A DNA stretch of 39,500 bases from assembly GCA_031272095.1 (NCBI GenBank), contig JAISUM010000090.1, forward strand, positions 1 through 39,500. The letters run 5' to 3'. Position numbers and translations under genes: made by a program. The notes beneath the pieces were generated by a model. It saw nothing but the letters and a program-made list of their open reading frames with translations. It was not told where the DNA came from and did not search any database. The stretch's first letter is position 1. Each line of letters begins with the position of its first letter. Origin of the DNA: Candidatus Symbiothrix sp. (GTDB lineage Bacteria; Bacteroidota; Bacteroidia; Bacteroidales; Azobacteroidaceae). Below are positions 1 to 9,039 of the stretch, one piece after another.

Positions 1-61
1 TTTCGCAGCAGTAGAGCGACAGTGCCATCAGGGCTATATAAAATAACTTTGTGCGTTTCAT
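1..61 (-). CDS. Partial CDS running off the left edge; N-terminus MKRTKLFYIALMALSLYCCE, lipoprotein-type signal peptide identical to that of the gene at 1050..1859
   Basis: Reverse complement of 1..61 reads ATG AAA CGC ACA AAG TTA TTT TAT ATA GCC CTG ATG GCA CTG TCG CTC TAC TGC TGC GAA; identical to the N-terminus of the 1050..1859 protein. Confidence 0.75.
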   Translation of the reverse strand, partial: MKRTKLFYIALMALSLYCCE

Positions 62-66
62 GGTGT

Positions 67-1053
67 TTATTCTGTTAAAATCATTTGTTTAATATCTACT
101 TTTTGTCCATCGGCGATCAGGGCATAATAATAGATGCCTGCCGGAAATTCTGAGCCGGAAATGATCAATGATCCTGCGCCACGCTGCTGAACAGGATATT
201 GTTTCAACTGTTTGCCCTGCAAATCATAGATGCCGATAAATGCAGCGCTGATCTTGTCGGCAATGCTGTATTTAATAGTCGTCGCTTGTGAAAACGGATT
301 GGGGGCATTTTGTTCCAATCGGCAATCGGAAACAATAGACGGCGTCGCTGATATTTTTTCGGCAACGTTTGATTGTGCTGCTATTTGCAAGCGCTTGCTT
401 TGCAATTCTTCTATCTGCTCTTGCTGTCGGTCAATCAATTGTTGTTGTTCCTTGATTGCCTCAATCAGTAGTCCTGTAATTTCGCCGTAGGCAACGGATT
501 TTCGACCGTCTTCATTGGTGAGAACGACTTCCGGAACAATTTTCTCAATTTCTTGCGCAATCACTCCAATGCGTGGTTTGGAGTATTTTTCATCCATCCA
601 TTTTGTCAGTTCTTCGGTCTCTTTGAGGTGCGATACGGGCAAGGGCTTCAATTGATAGCTGACGCCCCTTAATTGCAAGACTTTACTTAACGGCGACTGG
701 ATGTTTTCGATATTTTGTTTGAAGTTCCAATCGGAAATCGTATAATAAGCCGATGCATAGACGCCTGTTACATCAGCCGCAAAATACATTTGATCAGGAT
801 AATATCCGCGAATAAAATCCGTCATGGGATAATCTACCGTAACGAGCGTTGCCATTGCTGCCTGCCCATCCTGTTGAATAGAAAGTGCAGGATAATACGA
901 GTTAAAAATCCGAACTTTGTAGGACTGATCCGGCGTCGTACCAAAACCTACATTCCCCACTGCATTCTTTTCTATTTGCGCCTGTGCCGCCAGACACAGC
1001 AACAAACATGCAGTAATCAATACTTTTCTTAATAATAACTTTGTGCGTTTCAT
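67..1053 (-). CDS. Peptidase S74 (intramolecular chaperone) domain protein with T9SS type A C-terminal sorting domain
   Basis: SDWNFKQNI (S74 Ser-Lys spacing), YSKPRIGVIAQEIEKIVPEVV, C-terminal NAPNPFSQ...IYDLQGKQLKQYP...FPAGIYYYALIADGQKV; ATGA overlap with the upstream gene. Confidence 0.85.
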   Translation of the reverse strand: MKRTKLLLRKVLITACLLLCLAAQAQIEKNAVGNVGFGTTPDQSYKVRIFNSYYPALSIQQDGQAAMATLVTVDYPMTDFIRGYYPDQMYFAADVTGVYASAYYTISDWNFKQNIENIQSPLSKVLQLRGVSYQLKPLPVSHLKETEELTKWMDEKYSKPRIGVIAQEIEKIVPEVVLTNEDGRKSVAYGEITGLLIEAIKEQQQLIDRQQEQIEELQSKRLQIAAQSNVAEKISATPSIVSDCRLEQNAPNPFSQATTIKYSIADKISAAFIGIYDLQGKQLKQYPVQQRGAGSLIISGSEFPAGIYYYALIADGQKVDIKQMILTE

Positions 1054-1859
1054 AATCTGTGATATTTTAAATATTGTTGAACTCCTTGCATTTCGTAAAA
1101 AAATTTTAATTCGGTCTTGGTATAAGAATATGAAGTAAGATATTCCACTGCTTGCCGGAAAATTTCACCGTCGCCATATTCTCCCACCTTATCCCCCCAT
1201 ATACTTGGGGGATCAACATCCAACTCTATACATATCCAATTTCTTGTTGTCCAGCCTTCGCCTCTTATGTCCGTATCGAATATGATTGTGTAACAATATA
1301 TGCAATCCATTGGATCCAATACTTGCACCAAGTTGTCTTGCATATCATATATGCCGGATAATTTCCAAGCAGTAGTTGCCAAATGAAAGGGTTCTTCCGA
1401 ATTAGCGGTTTCTCCGCAACGATGATATTTTAAATATTGTTTGACACCATCTATTTCGTAAAAGAACTTGAATTCGGTTTTCGAGTAAGAATACGCATTG
1501 ATATATTCGAGAAGAGAATAAAAGAATTTGCCATTTTCATCTTCTCGCAGTTGTAGATTGCGCCCTGTCTCTATTGTTAACGAGTCTTGGTATAATTCGA
1601 CGGATATTCGCGTATCAGTGATATATCCTACACCGATAGTATCGTTACCGAAAATTAGCGTGTAATAAAGTGGGTAATGCGCTGTCGGTTCCAATACCCG
1701 CACCAAACTGTCCTGCATATCGTATATGCCGGACAATTTCCAAGCGGTACCTGCCAAATGAAACACTTCTTCCTGATCGGGGTCGGGTTCGATGGTTTTT
1801 TCGCAGCAGTAGAGCGACAGTGCCATCAGGGCTATATAAAATAACTTTGTGCGTTTCAT
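1050..1859 (-). CDS. Hypothetical lipoprotein with two tandem copies of a ~115-aa domain
   Basis: Lipobox-like ...LSLYCCE; internal repeat FHLAGTAWKLSGIYDMQDSLVRVLEP...SYSKTEFKFFYEIDGVKQYLKYHR / FHLATTAWKLSGIYDMQDNLVQVLDP...SYTKTELKFFYEMQGVQQYLKYHR. Confidence 0.75.
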   Translation of the reverse strand: MKRTKLFYIALMALSLYCCEKTIEPDPDQEEVFHLAGTAWKLSGIYDMQDSLVRVLEPTAHYPLYYTLIFGNDTIGVGYITDTRISVELYQDSLTIETGRNLQLREDENGKFFYSLLEYINAYSYSKTEFKFFYEIDGVKQYLKYHRCGETANSEEPFHLATTAWKLSGIYDMQDNLVQVLDPMDCIYCYTIIFDTDIRGEGWTTRNWICIELDVDPPSIWGDKVGEYGDGEIFRQAVEYLTSYSYTKTELKFFYEMQGVQQYLKYHRL

Positions 1860-1874
1860 GGTGTAATAATTATT

Positions 1875-3407
1875 TTATTGAATCCATTCTTTTGTTGTTT
1901 TTCCGCCTTGCGTGATCAGGTAAATGCCGGTCGGGACGCGGCGGCGCCAAGCGTTGTTGTCGGTGCCGTGATAGATTGTTCTGCCGTAGATGTCGCGGAC
2001 ATACAGGTCGTCGGTGGCGACGGCGACGGCGACGGATGGAAGGGCGAGGTCGAGTTCGTTATTTGTCTTGCCATAGACGTTGGTATTGTAGAATTTCACC
2101 CGATAGCCCCATTGTTCGTCGTTGCTGTAGTTGTCGTCCCAAGCGTGTTGCCAATGTTCGGTGGGCGCTCCGCTGATGACGAAGAAGACGCGACCTCCGG
2201 CGGGACATTCAAAATAGAGGGTATCTTTGGGGATGGCGCTTGCTACCGACGTGTGCAAAGCGTGCACCGGACTGTAGAGGCGCGTTCCGTCGGGGCGATG
2301 CACGACAAATCCGAATCGCCAGCCGTTGTATTGTGCTTTTACGCTCCGGTAGTCATTGGTCGCTTTGCCGAGCAGTCCATCAACGCAGGCGACAATGGTG
2401 GTCGCTTTGGCGGGCGGATTGAGGCGGATGATGTTGTGTCCGTAGTTTTGGATACATTTCGAGGTGTCGATCTGAAAATATCCGTCTTCTACGGCATTGA
2501 GTTTCGGGATGCCGCGATCGACCACATGGGTTTTGCCCAAGTCGATCAGTTCGGGGATATCCCAAGTTACGAAACGGGCGGCGAGGTCGTACATTTCGTC
2601 GTTGAATTCTTCCTGCGTGATGCCGGTCAAGCGTTTGTAGGTCTCTATCGGGTCTTCCGGACTGACGGATTGTTGCCAAAGGCGAGCGATAATATCATCT
2701 CCGTGCTTATAAGTCCAATAATTTTGTATAAAGTGATTGGCATAGCGGGGCGATTCGTGCATCGGATTGAGGTGTTCGTTGCTGTAATATTCCGAAAGGC
2801 GTTCTGAAAATTTGTTTTGCGGCAGCACTCTCAGCGCCATCCATTGTGCGCACATTTCCCAAAAGACATTGCCTGACGAGCCTCCGATACCGTGCATATA
2901 GCCGCCCGGAAAGCCATCGCAATGGACTTGATATTGAAAGCAATGTCCGACTTCGTGCGCGACGGTTACGCCCAGCGCCGACGCCGACCAAGCCGTGAGC
3001 GTCAGCAGCCCTATTTTGTCGTCCATACCGGAGCCGGTGGCTTCCCATTCGTCGGTGTAGCGCAACCGGATAATCATTTTGTAGAGGTCGGTGAGCGAAT
3101 TGCCGCGCTCGATAAATTTGAGCGTGTCGGCATAATAATCGAATGACTGCTCGGCAAGCGCCAAGACTTTATTGACGTCAACGGTGTATTTCCCGTTTGG
3201 CTCGACTTTTTTACCGTCGGGATTGTCGCCGTAGCCTGCTTCCCAGAAGACGACAAAATTTGCCGATTGCCGACTGCGGCTGAGACTCCACTGATTGGCG
3301 TCGTTATTCACATTTCCCAATGCGCCGGGAATATACAAGGTTTTTTCCGCCGACAAATAGGCGCCGACGGACAAAAATAACACGAAAAAAGTAACAGTAC
3401 GTTTCAT
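1875..3407 (-). CDS. Secreted gluzincin-like metallopeptidase (DUF6055-like) with T9SS-type C-terminus
   Basis: HEVGH motif in TVAHEVGHCFQYQVHCDG and downstream FWEMCAQWM (candidate third Zn ligand); C-terminus VRDIYGRTIYHG...VPTGIYLITQGGKTTKEWIQ. Start moved from 3491 to the Met at 3407 (MKRTVTFFVLFLSVGAYLSA signal peptide) because the -7 box at 3446..3453 lies inside the longer ORF. Confidence 0.75.
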   Translation of the reverse strand: MKRTVTFFVLFLSVGAYLSAEKTLYIPGALGNVNNDANQWSLSRSRQSANFVVFWEAGYGDNPDGKKVEPNGKYTVDVNKVLALAEQSFDYYADTLKFIERGNSLTDLYKMIIRLRYTDEWEATGSGMDDKIGLLTLTAWSASALGVTVAHEVGHCFQYQVHCDGFPGGYMHGIGGSSGNVFWEMCAQWMALRVLPQNKFSERLSEYYSNEHLNPMHESPRYANHFIQNYWTYKHGDDIIARLWQQSVSPEDPIETYKRLTGITQEEFNDEMYDLAARFVTWDIPELIDLGKTHVVDRGIPKLNAVEDGYFQIDTSKCIQNYGHNIIRLNPPAKATTIVACVDGLLGKATNDYRSVKAQYNGWRFGFVVHRPDGTRLYSPVHALHTSVASAIPKDTLYFECPAGGRVFFVISGAPTEHWQHAWDDNYSNDEQWGYRVKFYNTNVYGKTNNELDLALPSVAVAVATDDLYVRDIYGRTIYHGTDNNAWRRRVPTGIYLITQGGKTTKEWIQ

Positions 3408-3445
3408 TTTTATATGCTGTTTATTTATTAATTCTTTGAACGCCA

Positions 3446-3453
3446 CAAAGTTA
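3446..3453 (-). promoter_or_regulatory. Bacteroidetes -7 box TAACTTTG for the 3407..1875 operon
   Basis: CAAAGTTA on + strand (TAACTTTG on -), 39 bp upstream of the start codon. Confidence 0.65.
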
Positions 3454-3477
3454 ATAATTTTTTTTCGCTTGCATGTT

Positions 3478-3510
3478 GAAAAATCATTCACTTTGGGGGG
3501 AATTTTAATT
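3478..3510 (-). promoter_or_regulatory. Conserved upstream element, copy A (candidate operator)
   Basis: gaaaaatcattcactttggggggaattttaatt; 29/33 ungapped identity to 10094..10126, same 24-nt spacing to the -7 box. Confidence 0.5.
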
Positions 3511-3554
3511 TTTAATTTTTACTGAGCGTTGGGACGATATTGAGTTTTTGAGTT

Positions 3555-6500
3555 TTAATATTCCAATATTTCTCCTTTTTCTAAATCAAGTTCTCCTTGA
3601 ACATCAACTACTCCTAAATATCTTAATTTTATTCGCCCGTCTTGTTGCATAAGTACTGAACCTCCCGGCAAAATTTTAACAGAACAATTATATAACTGTC
3701 CACTTTCCAAAACTAATGTGGCTCCATTTTTTATTATAACCAAAGCGGATGGAGAATCCATTGTAACTTTAGCATATTCACTGATAGTTAATGTGCCTGA
3801 ATCTACAATTAAATTGCCGCAAATGTGCTTGTCTGTGTTCCAATTTGTATTGGCACTAATAATTGTTGGTTCGCATATTGTATGATATTCACCACTATTA
3901 TATGCATCATGTCGCGAACTCCCCCATTCAACACGCGAAGAATTTCCATTAGTTTCCCAAACGTAAATCATACCGTTTGTTCCTGCAACAATTTCCGATT
4001 TGCCGTTTTTATCCAAATCTGCAATTGCAGGCGAGGAAGGATATAGAAAATCTTGTTCAACTTCCAATGGGAATCCTAATACGTTACTGCCATCATAATT
4101 GAAACCATAAATTTCTTTGCCATAATAATGCGTAACAATAATTTCTACGTCGTCATCTCCGTCTATATCCGCTAAAATTGGAGTTATTAATTGGCTCTCA
4201 ACACCACTTGCTTGAATAGTATTTAATAAGATGCCTGCATTATTCCAGATTTTTACGCAATTAGAACCAGAAGCTACCACTTCCAAATTTCCATCGTGAT
4301 TCAGATCTCCAACAACTAATTCTTTAGATAACCCTTGTACACTAATCTCATTGGTGGATGAATTATATGTGTTTTGTCCTGTCAGACCCCATCCCGATAT
4401 TAATTGCCCATTAGTATTTATAGCAAAAATTCTACAGGAAGAAGTGCCACTATAAGCTGATATTAAGATATCTTTATTGTCGTCCTTGTTGATATCACAA
4501 ATAATCGGCGATGAAGAAAATGAATAATTGCTATTAGCGTAAATAGGATTAGACGACAAGAAAGAACTACCATTGTGATGCCAAACATAAATTCCGGATT
4601 GAAATCCTGCAATAATTTCTTTGTCGCCATCATTATCCAAATCAGCAACCGCAACCGCACCATAAGTATAATCGTTGGCATTTGCCGATAATTCTCGCAG
4701 TAAAACTCCATTATAATTATATATTTGAATTTTATATCGGCTTGAAGAAGGACTATTTCCATCTGCTATTAAAACTATTTCCATAGTGCCATCAGGGCTA
4801 TTATCAATATTGGCAATCACAGGATTAGTAACAGAAGTTCTCTCAAGTGGCTTTTGCCACAATATATCCGGCAAATGATCACCATTCGCATCTTCTACCG
4901 TATGACAAGTTAATTTATTATTGCTCATTGAGTTATGAAAACGAGTCATAGAAACTATGTCATTCACGCCATTATTATTTACATCACCGATAGCAACACC
5001 TGCACGAATAGGCGCATTGAGATAGGCAAATCCGCTGTAAATAGTAATATTGTTATCAATGTCAAATAATTCTTCACCTTCATGCGACAAAGCAATCAAG
5101 GTGCCAAGACTTGCTCCATCGTGGTCGCATAATGCACCAAAAATTTCTTTATAACCATCATAATTTACATCAGCTACAACAAAATCGGCAATGATTCTAT
5201 CATAGGAAAAATCCATTTTGACTGGAAACATACCTTTCGTTGGATAAGATGTCCAAGTCAATAATCGCGAAGCTTCGCTTTCCATACCGGACGGCGACAG
5301 CGCTGTTACTTTATAATAATATTTGGTCAGTTGACTTAAACTATCGATATCTTTATAATATAGAAAAGTTACAGGCATGGTATTCAGTTTTTTATAAGTT
5401 CCTAATTCTGTGTTATTTGCACCAACGTCGCAACGATAGATATTATAAGCATTTGCGCCTGCTACTGCATCCCAAGTTAACAAAATCGAAGATTCGGCAG
5501 AAGTCGCTTTCAATCCGGTAACGGTATCCGGCATATTCAAATTAAATTCAAAAGTCCACTGTTTGCCATAAGTATTATGTACTTGTAATACGAAATTTGT
5601 TGTGCCTATTAATGATTTTGCAATAGAATAAATAGATAACGAGGATTGAGAATCATGATAATTAATAGTTGGGAACCCTATATTGTAACCGACATTGTTA
5701 TAAGATAAAGTGCCTGATAATCCTATTGCCGGAGCTTTACCCAGGTTCTGCAGTTGTAATTTAAAAAACAAAGTAATGGATGATTGAGATATGGTAACTT
5801 TATTCCTTAATGCTAATTCTGTTGAAAAAACATCAATATTAAAAGTTCTTGTCCAAATTTCCCCTGATGCATCAGTCATTTCTAATTGAAAGGTAATCGG
5901 ATTTTGTGAATTAGCAAGATGTTCGGATAAATCTTTGTCTATATGATATAAAAATTGACCAGTAGCGGATGCTGCTGTTGCAATATTACCGTAATTGAAT
6001 ATGCCATTGAGAATTTCTATGGAGTCGGAATTACATGTTAAAGTAGCTATCAAGCCGTTTGTTGCCGTATTGCCACTGTTTTTCACTTTCAATTCCAATA
6101 AAATAGTTTCACCTGCATCATTGAGAGCGTCGCTGTTTCCAATGCTACTATTGTTACCAGTATCAATAAAATTAACAGACTCTATATAAGGATTAGCCGT
6201 AGATGCTCTTAAATTTGCGTTTATTGTTCTTTCCACAGGAATATAATTATGAGCAGTAATTGTAAGAGATATTTGACCTGCCTTTCCACACGAAATCGGA
6301 ATCGGATTGTTGCCATTACCTCCTTGGAACACTTCGTATATTTCCGTCCCTTTTTGAACACAAATCTGTGCGGAATCTCCCGCAAGAAGACCGCTTATAT
6401 TAACATTAAGTGTTTGAGTGCCTGCAAAAATCATTGAAGGCAAACCTGTTACAGTCAAGGCTTGTGGCGTATTTGTCCAAACTTGCATTTCGGGGTCTCC

Positions 6501-8342
6501 AAGAAGGTGAAGACGCCATTTTTGATGCTGCATATTTATATTTGCATTTTGAAATGCACTGCCTATATCATATCGTCCTATGCTTGGATGCCCAGTCGTA
6601 GAATAAATTGCATCCATAAAACATTGTAGTTGAGTCCTGTCGGAGTCCCATCCAATATCCGTATTTCCCATAAATGCCACTCCTCCATTTTGATTAATTA
6701 TATAATGTTTTCCTAAACAATCATAAGTGAAATTTGCAGGGTGACAACCGCCAGATAGCATAATTTGATAGGATGTTCCATTGCTTAAATTATCTATGTC
6801 TGTTCTGATAACATGTTCTCCTTTGTCTTTATTGGATGTGGATATAGATGTGGCATTAGAATGATCTAAATGATAGATAAAATGAAATTTTCCAATACCA
6901 AAATTTGCGCCAAAGTTTAAACATGACAAAAAATTCTCACGAGAAAGTTCAATATCCCCACCACCGGAAACACATCCTGCCGTATATCTGTTTGTATTTC
7001 CCGAACAATCCGCATTATCACAGATATATTTATTATTTATATTTGAAGGGACATAATTTGCAACATAACCTTTAATAAAGGAATGAGAACAATTTGTTAA
7101 TGCTCCTGATTCATATATCAAATATGCATCTGCATAAAGATTATTTTTTAAATAAATCAAATCACCTATTCCGGTCGCTTTCTCGTATGCTATTACTTTA
7201 TTGATATACACTGCAATTTCTTGAACGTTATTCACAGGGACTCTACCAAGAATGTTAATGTAACTGATAGAATTATTGCCGTTAAACAAATCTGCACTAT
7301 CAATCTCCCAAGCAGTGGAAGTTGAAAAATATTTATCAGAAGGATAAGATAAATTGTTATGTACACCCCTGATTTTTCTGGAAGGAACAATATCTATATT
7401 ACCGCCTAATAGGACATACAATCCGGCACCCCAATTAGTATGTGCCTCTAATAAATAATTTCTGATTTTTTCTGGCAAATCACTTCCGCGATAATTTGAA
7501 TTAATATCTTCAATGGTAGCAATAGTTGTAAATATACCTTTTTTTGTTTTCCAATTAACCAATGGCTGAAAGGCGGCTTTCAAAGAATCTCTTGTAATAA
7601 TGATATAATCAGGAATAATTTCATCTAATACGGATGGCTCGAATGAACGTAAACTTCCCGCATTAGACTGAACAATCTTTCTCCCATTGACCAATGTTTG
7701 AGCATTTGAACCGATTTTTTCCACATCCGATGAATTTCTGACAATATGTGTGACGAAATTTTTACATAATTTTGCTCGTACAATGCTTTGTCTTTTCGGT
7801 CGTAATACATTTTTATTGTAGTCCGATTCATATTCTACCGTATATTCCAGATTAGGATAATAATTCAGTATTCTACTTTTAGGAATATATTCAAAAGGAT
7901 ATAAACGAATGGTTACAATATGATAACCATGAAAAATATCATCCGACTCTATTTCATATAATTTTTCGGGGAATGGAGCATCGGAATTATATATTTTTTC
8001 ATCGGGACGCACAAAGGCTATCGGTTTTGTATCCGCCACCGGTATTTGTGGTTGCGCGGGATAAATAAGTACATCTTTCTGAAATAGCTGTTTGTCTTTT
8101 GACAAAAATTTAATTCCGTTAAACTTGGCATCTGTAGGCAAAACATAAGAGACCCTTATCATTGGCAATTCCGGATTTCCTTCATCAGTGATTTTGTAAT
8201 CAGACGACCAAATAAATCTATCATACGATTGTTCTTTAGTTATTTTAAAATCATCGTTATGAACAGTGATACGATCTTGTATTTGCGCTTGCAGATTGCA
8301 AACAGCAATCAAACACAACGAAAGGAATAATTGGGTCTTCAT
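3555..8342 (-). CDS. Peptidase C25 (gingipain-like) family cysteine protease with fibronectin III and FG-GAP/VCBS repeat regions
   Basis: FHFIYHLDHSNATS (catalytic His region), MLSGGCHPANFTYDCLGKHYIINQNGGVAFMGNTDIGW (catalytic Cys region), TGLKATSAESSILLTWDAVAGANAYNIYR (FN3), DVNYDGYKEI / DLDNDGDKEI / DINKDDNKDI / DLNHDGNLEV / DIDGDDDVEI / DLDKNGKSEI repeats. Confidence 0.88.
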   Translation of the reverse strand: MKTQLFLSLCLIAVCNLQAQIQDRITVHNDDFKITKEQSYDRFIWSSDYKITDEGNPELPMIRVSYVLPTDAKFNGIKFLSKDKQLFQKDVLIYPAQPQIPVADTKPIAFVRPDEKIYNSDAPFPEKLYEIESDDIFHGYHIVTIRLYPFEYIPKSRILNYYPNLEYTVEYESDYNKNVLRPKRQSIVRAKLCKNFVTHIVRNSSDVEKIGSNAQTLVNGRKIVQSNAGSLRSFEPSVLDEIIPDYIIITRDSLKAAFQPLVNWKTKKGIFTTIATIEDINSNYRGSDLPEKIRNYLLEAHTNWGAGLYVLLGGNIDIVPSRKIRGVHNNLSYPSDKYFSTSTAWEIDSADLFNGNNSISYINILGRVPVNNVQEIAVYINKVIAYEKATGIGDLIYLKNNLYADAYLIYESGALTNCSHSFIKGYVANYVPSNINNKYICDNADCSGNTNRYTAGCVSGGGDIELSRENFLSCLNFGANFGIGKFHFIYHLDHSNATSISTSNKDKGEHVIRTDIDNLSNGTSYQIMLSGGCHPANFTYDCLGKHYIINQNGGVAFMGNTDIGWDSDRTQLQCFMDAIYSTTGHPSIGRYDIGSAFQNANINMQHQKWRLHLLGDPEMQVWTNTPQALTVTGLPSMIFAGTQTLNVNISGLLAGDSAQICVQKGTEIYEVFQGGNGNNPIPISCGKAGQISLTITAHNYIPVERTINANLRASTANPYIESVNFIDTGNNSSIGNSDALNDAGETILLELKVKNSGNTATNGLIATLTCNSDSIEILNGIFNYGNIATAASATGQFLYHIDKDLSEHLANSQNPITFQLEMTDASGEIWTRTFNIDVFSTELALRNKVTISQSSITLFFKLQLQNLGKAPAIGLSGTLSYNNVGYNIGFPTINYHDSQSSLSIYSIAKSLIGTTNFVLQVHNTYGKQWTFEFNLNMPDTVTGLKATSAESSILLTWDAVAGANAYNIYRCDVGANNTELGTYKKLNTMPVTFLYYKDIDSLSQLTKYYYKVTALSPSGMESEASRLLTWTSYPTKGMFPVKMDFSYDRIIADFVVADVNYDGYKEIFGALCDHDGASLGTLIALSHEGEELFDIDNNITIYSGFAYLNAPIRAGVAIGDVNNNGVNDIVSMTRFHNSMSNNKLTCHTVEDANGDHLPDILWQKPLERTSVTNPVIANIDNSPDGTMEIVLIADGNSPSSSRYKIQIYNYNGVLLRELSANANDYTYGAVAVADLDNDGDKEIIAGFQSGIYVWHHNGSSFLSSNPIYANSNYSFSSSPIICDINKDDNKDILISAYSGTSSCRIFAINTNGQLISGWGLTGQNTYNSSTNEISVQGLSKELVVGDLNHDGNLEVVASGSNCVKIWNNAGILLNTIQASGVESQLITPILADIDGDDDVEIIVTHYYGKEIYGFNYDGSNVLGFPLEVEQDFLYPSSPAIADLDKNGKSEIVAGTNGMIYVWETNGNSSRVEWGSSRHDAYNSGEYHTICEPTIISANTNWNTDKHICGNLIVDSGTLTISEYAKVTMDSPSALVIIKNGATLVLESGQLYNCSVKILPGGSVLMQQDGRIKLRYLGVVDVQGELDLEKGEILEY

Positions 8343-8361
8343 GATTTACAGTATTTAAAAG

Positions 8362-9027
8362 TTACAATATCAGTTTTTTAGTAACAACGCTCGAATCTTT
8401 ATTCACGATGCGTACAATATAAATGCCTTTCTCAAAATCTTTTGTGTGAATAATAGTATTTACAGGATGAGAAATAGAGGCTATTCGGCTCCCGTCTATT
8501 CTGAATATATTTACAGATAGAATATCATCAGCATTGAAGATTTTGATTTGTTTTTGATGCCGATCAAACACAAGATCTTTTTGTAAGGTAATTTCTTGAA
8601 GTGATATTGGAATGCCAATATTATATTCTTTATTTGAGGGTGCTGATTCGCCGTCAGGATTGGAATATTTTGCTGTTACCCATAGATCACCTGCTTCGTA
8701 ACATCCTCCCTTTTGAAAATATGTCTCTGTTGTGGTAGCAATCAATTTTGGGATTCCCCATTCGTTGGTGTCAACATTCCGAGATTGAAAATAAATATTG
8801 TATTCGATTAATTGTAATTCCGTTCCGGATAAATCGGGAGCCTCCCATTGATAACTAAAGCAACAAGTGATGTTACAAAGTGATTCTCCGCCGCAAAAAC
8901 CGGGAGGACACTCTCCTAATAGTATATAATACATAGATGTTTTAAAATTATAAGGAGCGGGATATTGGGCAAATACTGTGTTGCACACAGACATACAAAC
9001 CACCAAAAATAATATACATTTTTTCAT
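8362..9027 (-). CDS. Small secreted protein with T9SS type A C-terminal domain
   Basis: Signal peptide MKKCILFLVVCMSVCNTVFA; C-terminus IKIFNADDILSVNIFRIDGSRIAS...FEKGIYIVRIVNKDSSVVTKKLIL. Confidence 0.7.
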   Translation of the reverse strand: MKKCILFLVVCMSVCNTVFAQYPAPYNFKTSMYYILLGECPPGFCGGESLCNITCCFSYQWEAPDLSGTELQLIEYNIYFQSRNVDTNEWGIPKLIATTTETYFQKGGCYEAGDLWVTAKYSNPDGESAPSNKEYNIGIPISLQEITLQKDLVFDRHQKQIKIFNADDILSVNIFRIDGSRIASISHPVNTIIHTKDFEKGIYIVRIVNKDSSVVTKKLIL

Positions 9028-9039
9028 TGTTTTATCTCC

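Noticed and set aside
44-53. Plus-strand TAACTTTG motifs at the starts of minus-strand genes (near 46, 1037 and 1844) as antisense promoters
   Set aside because: They are generated by the shared MKRTKL coding sequence and lack an upstream -33 box.
1878-2807. 309-aa plus-strand ORF opposite the metallopeptidase
   Set aside because: Antisense to a CDS with signal peptide, HEVGH motif and T9SS C-terminus; no supporting features of its own.
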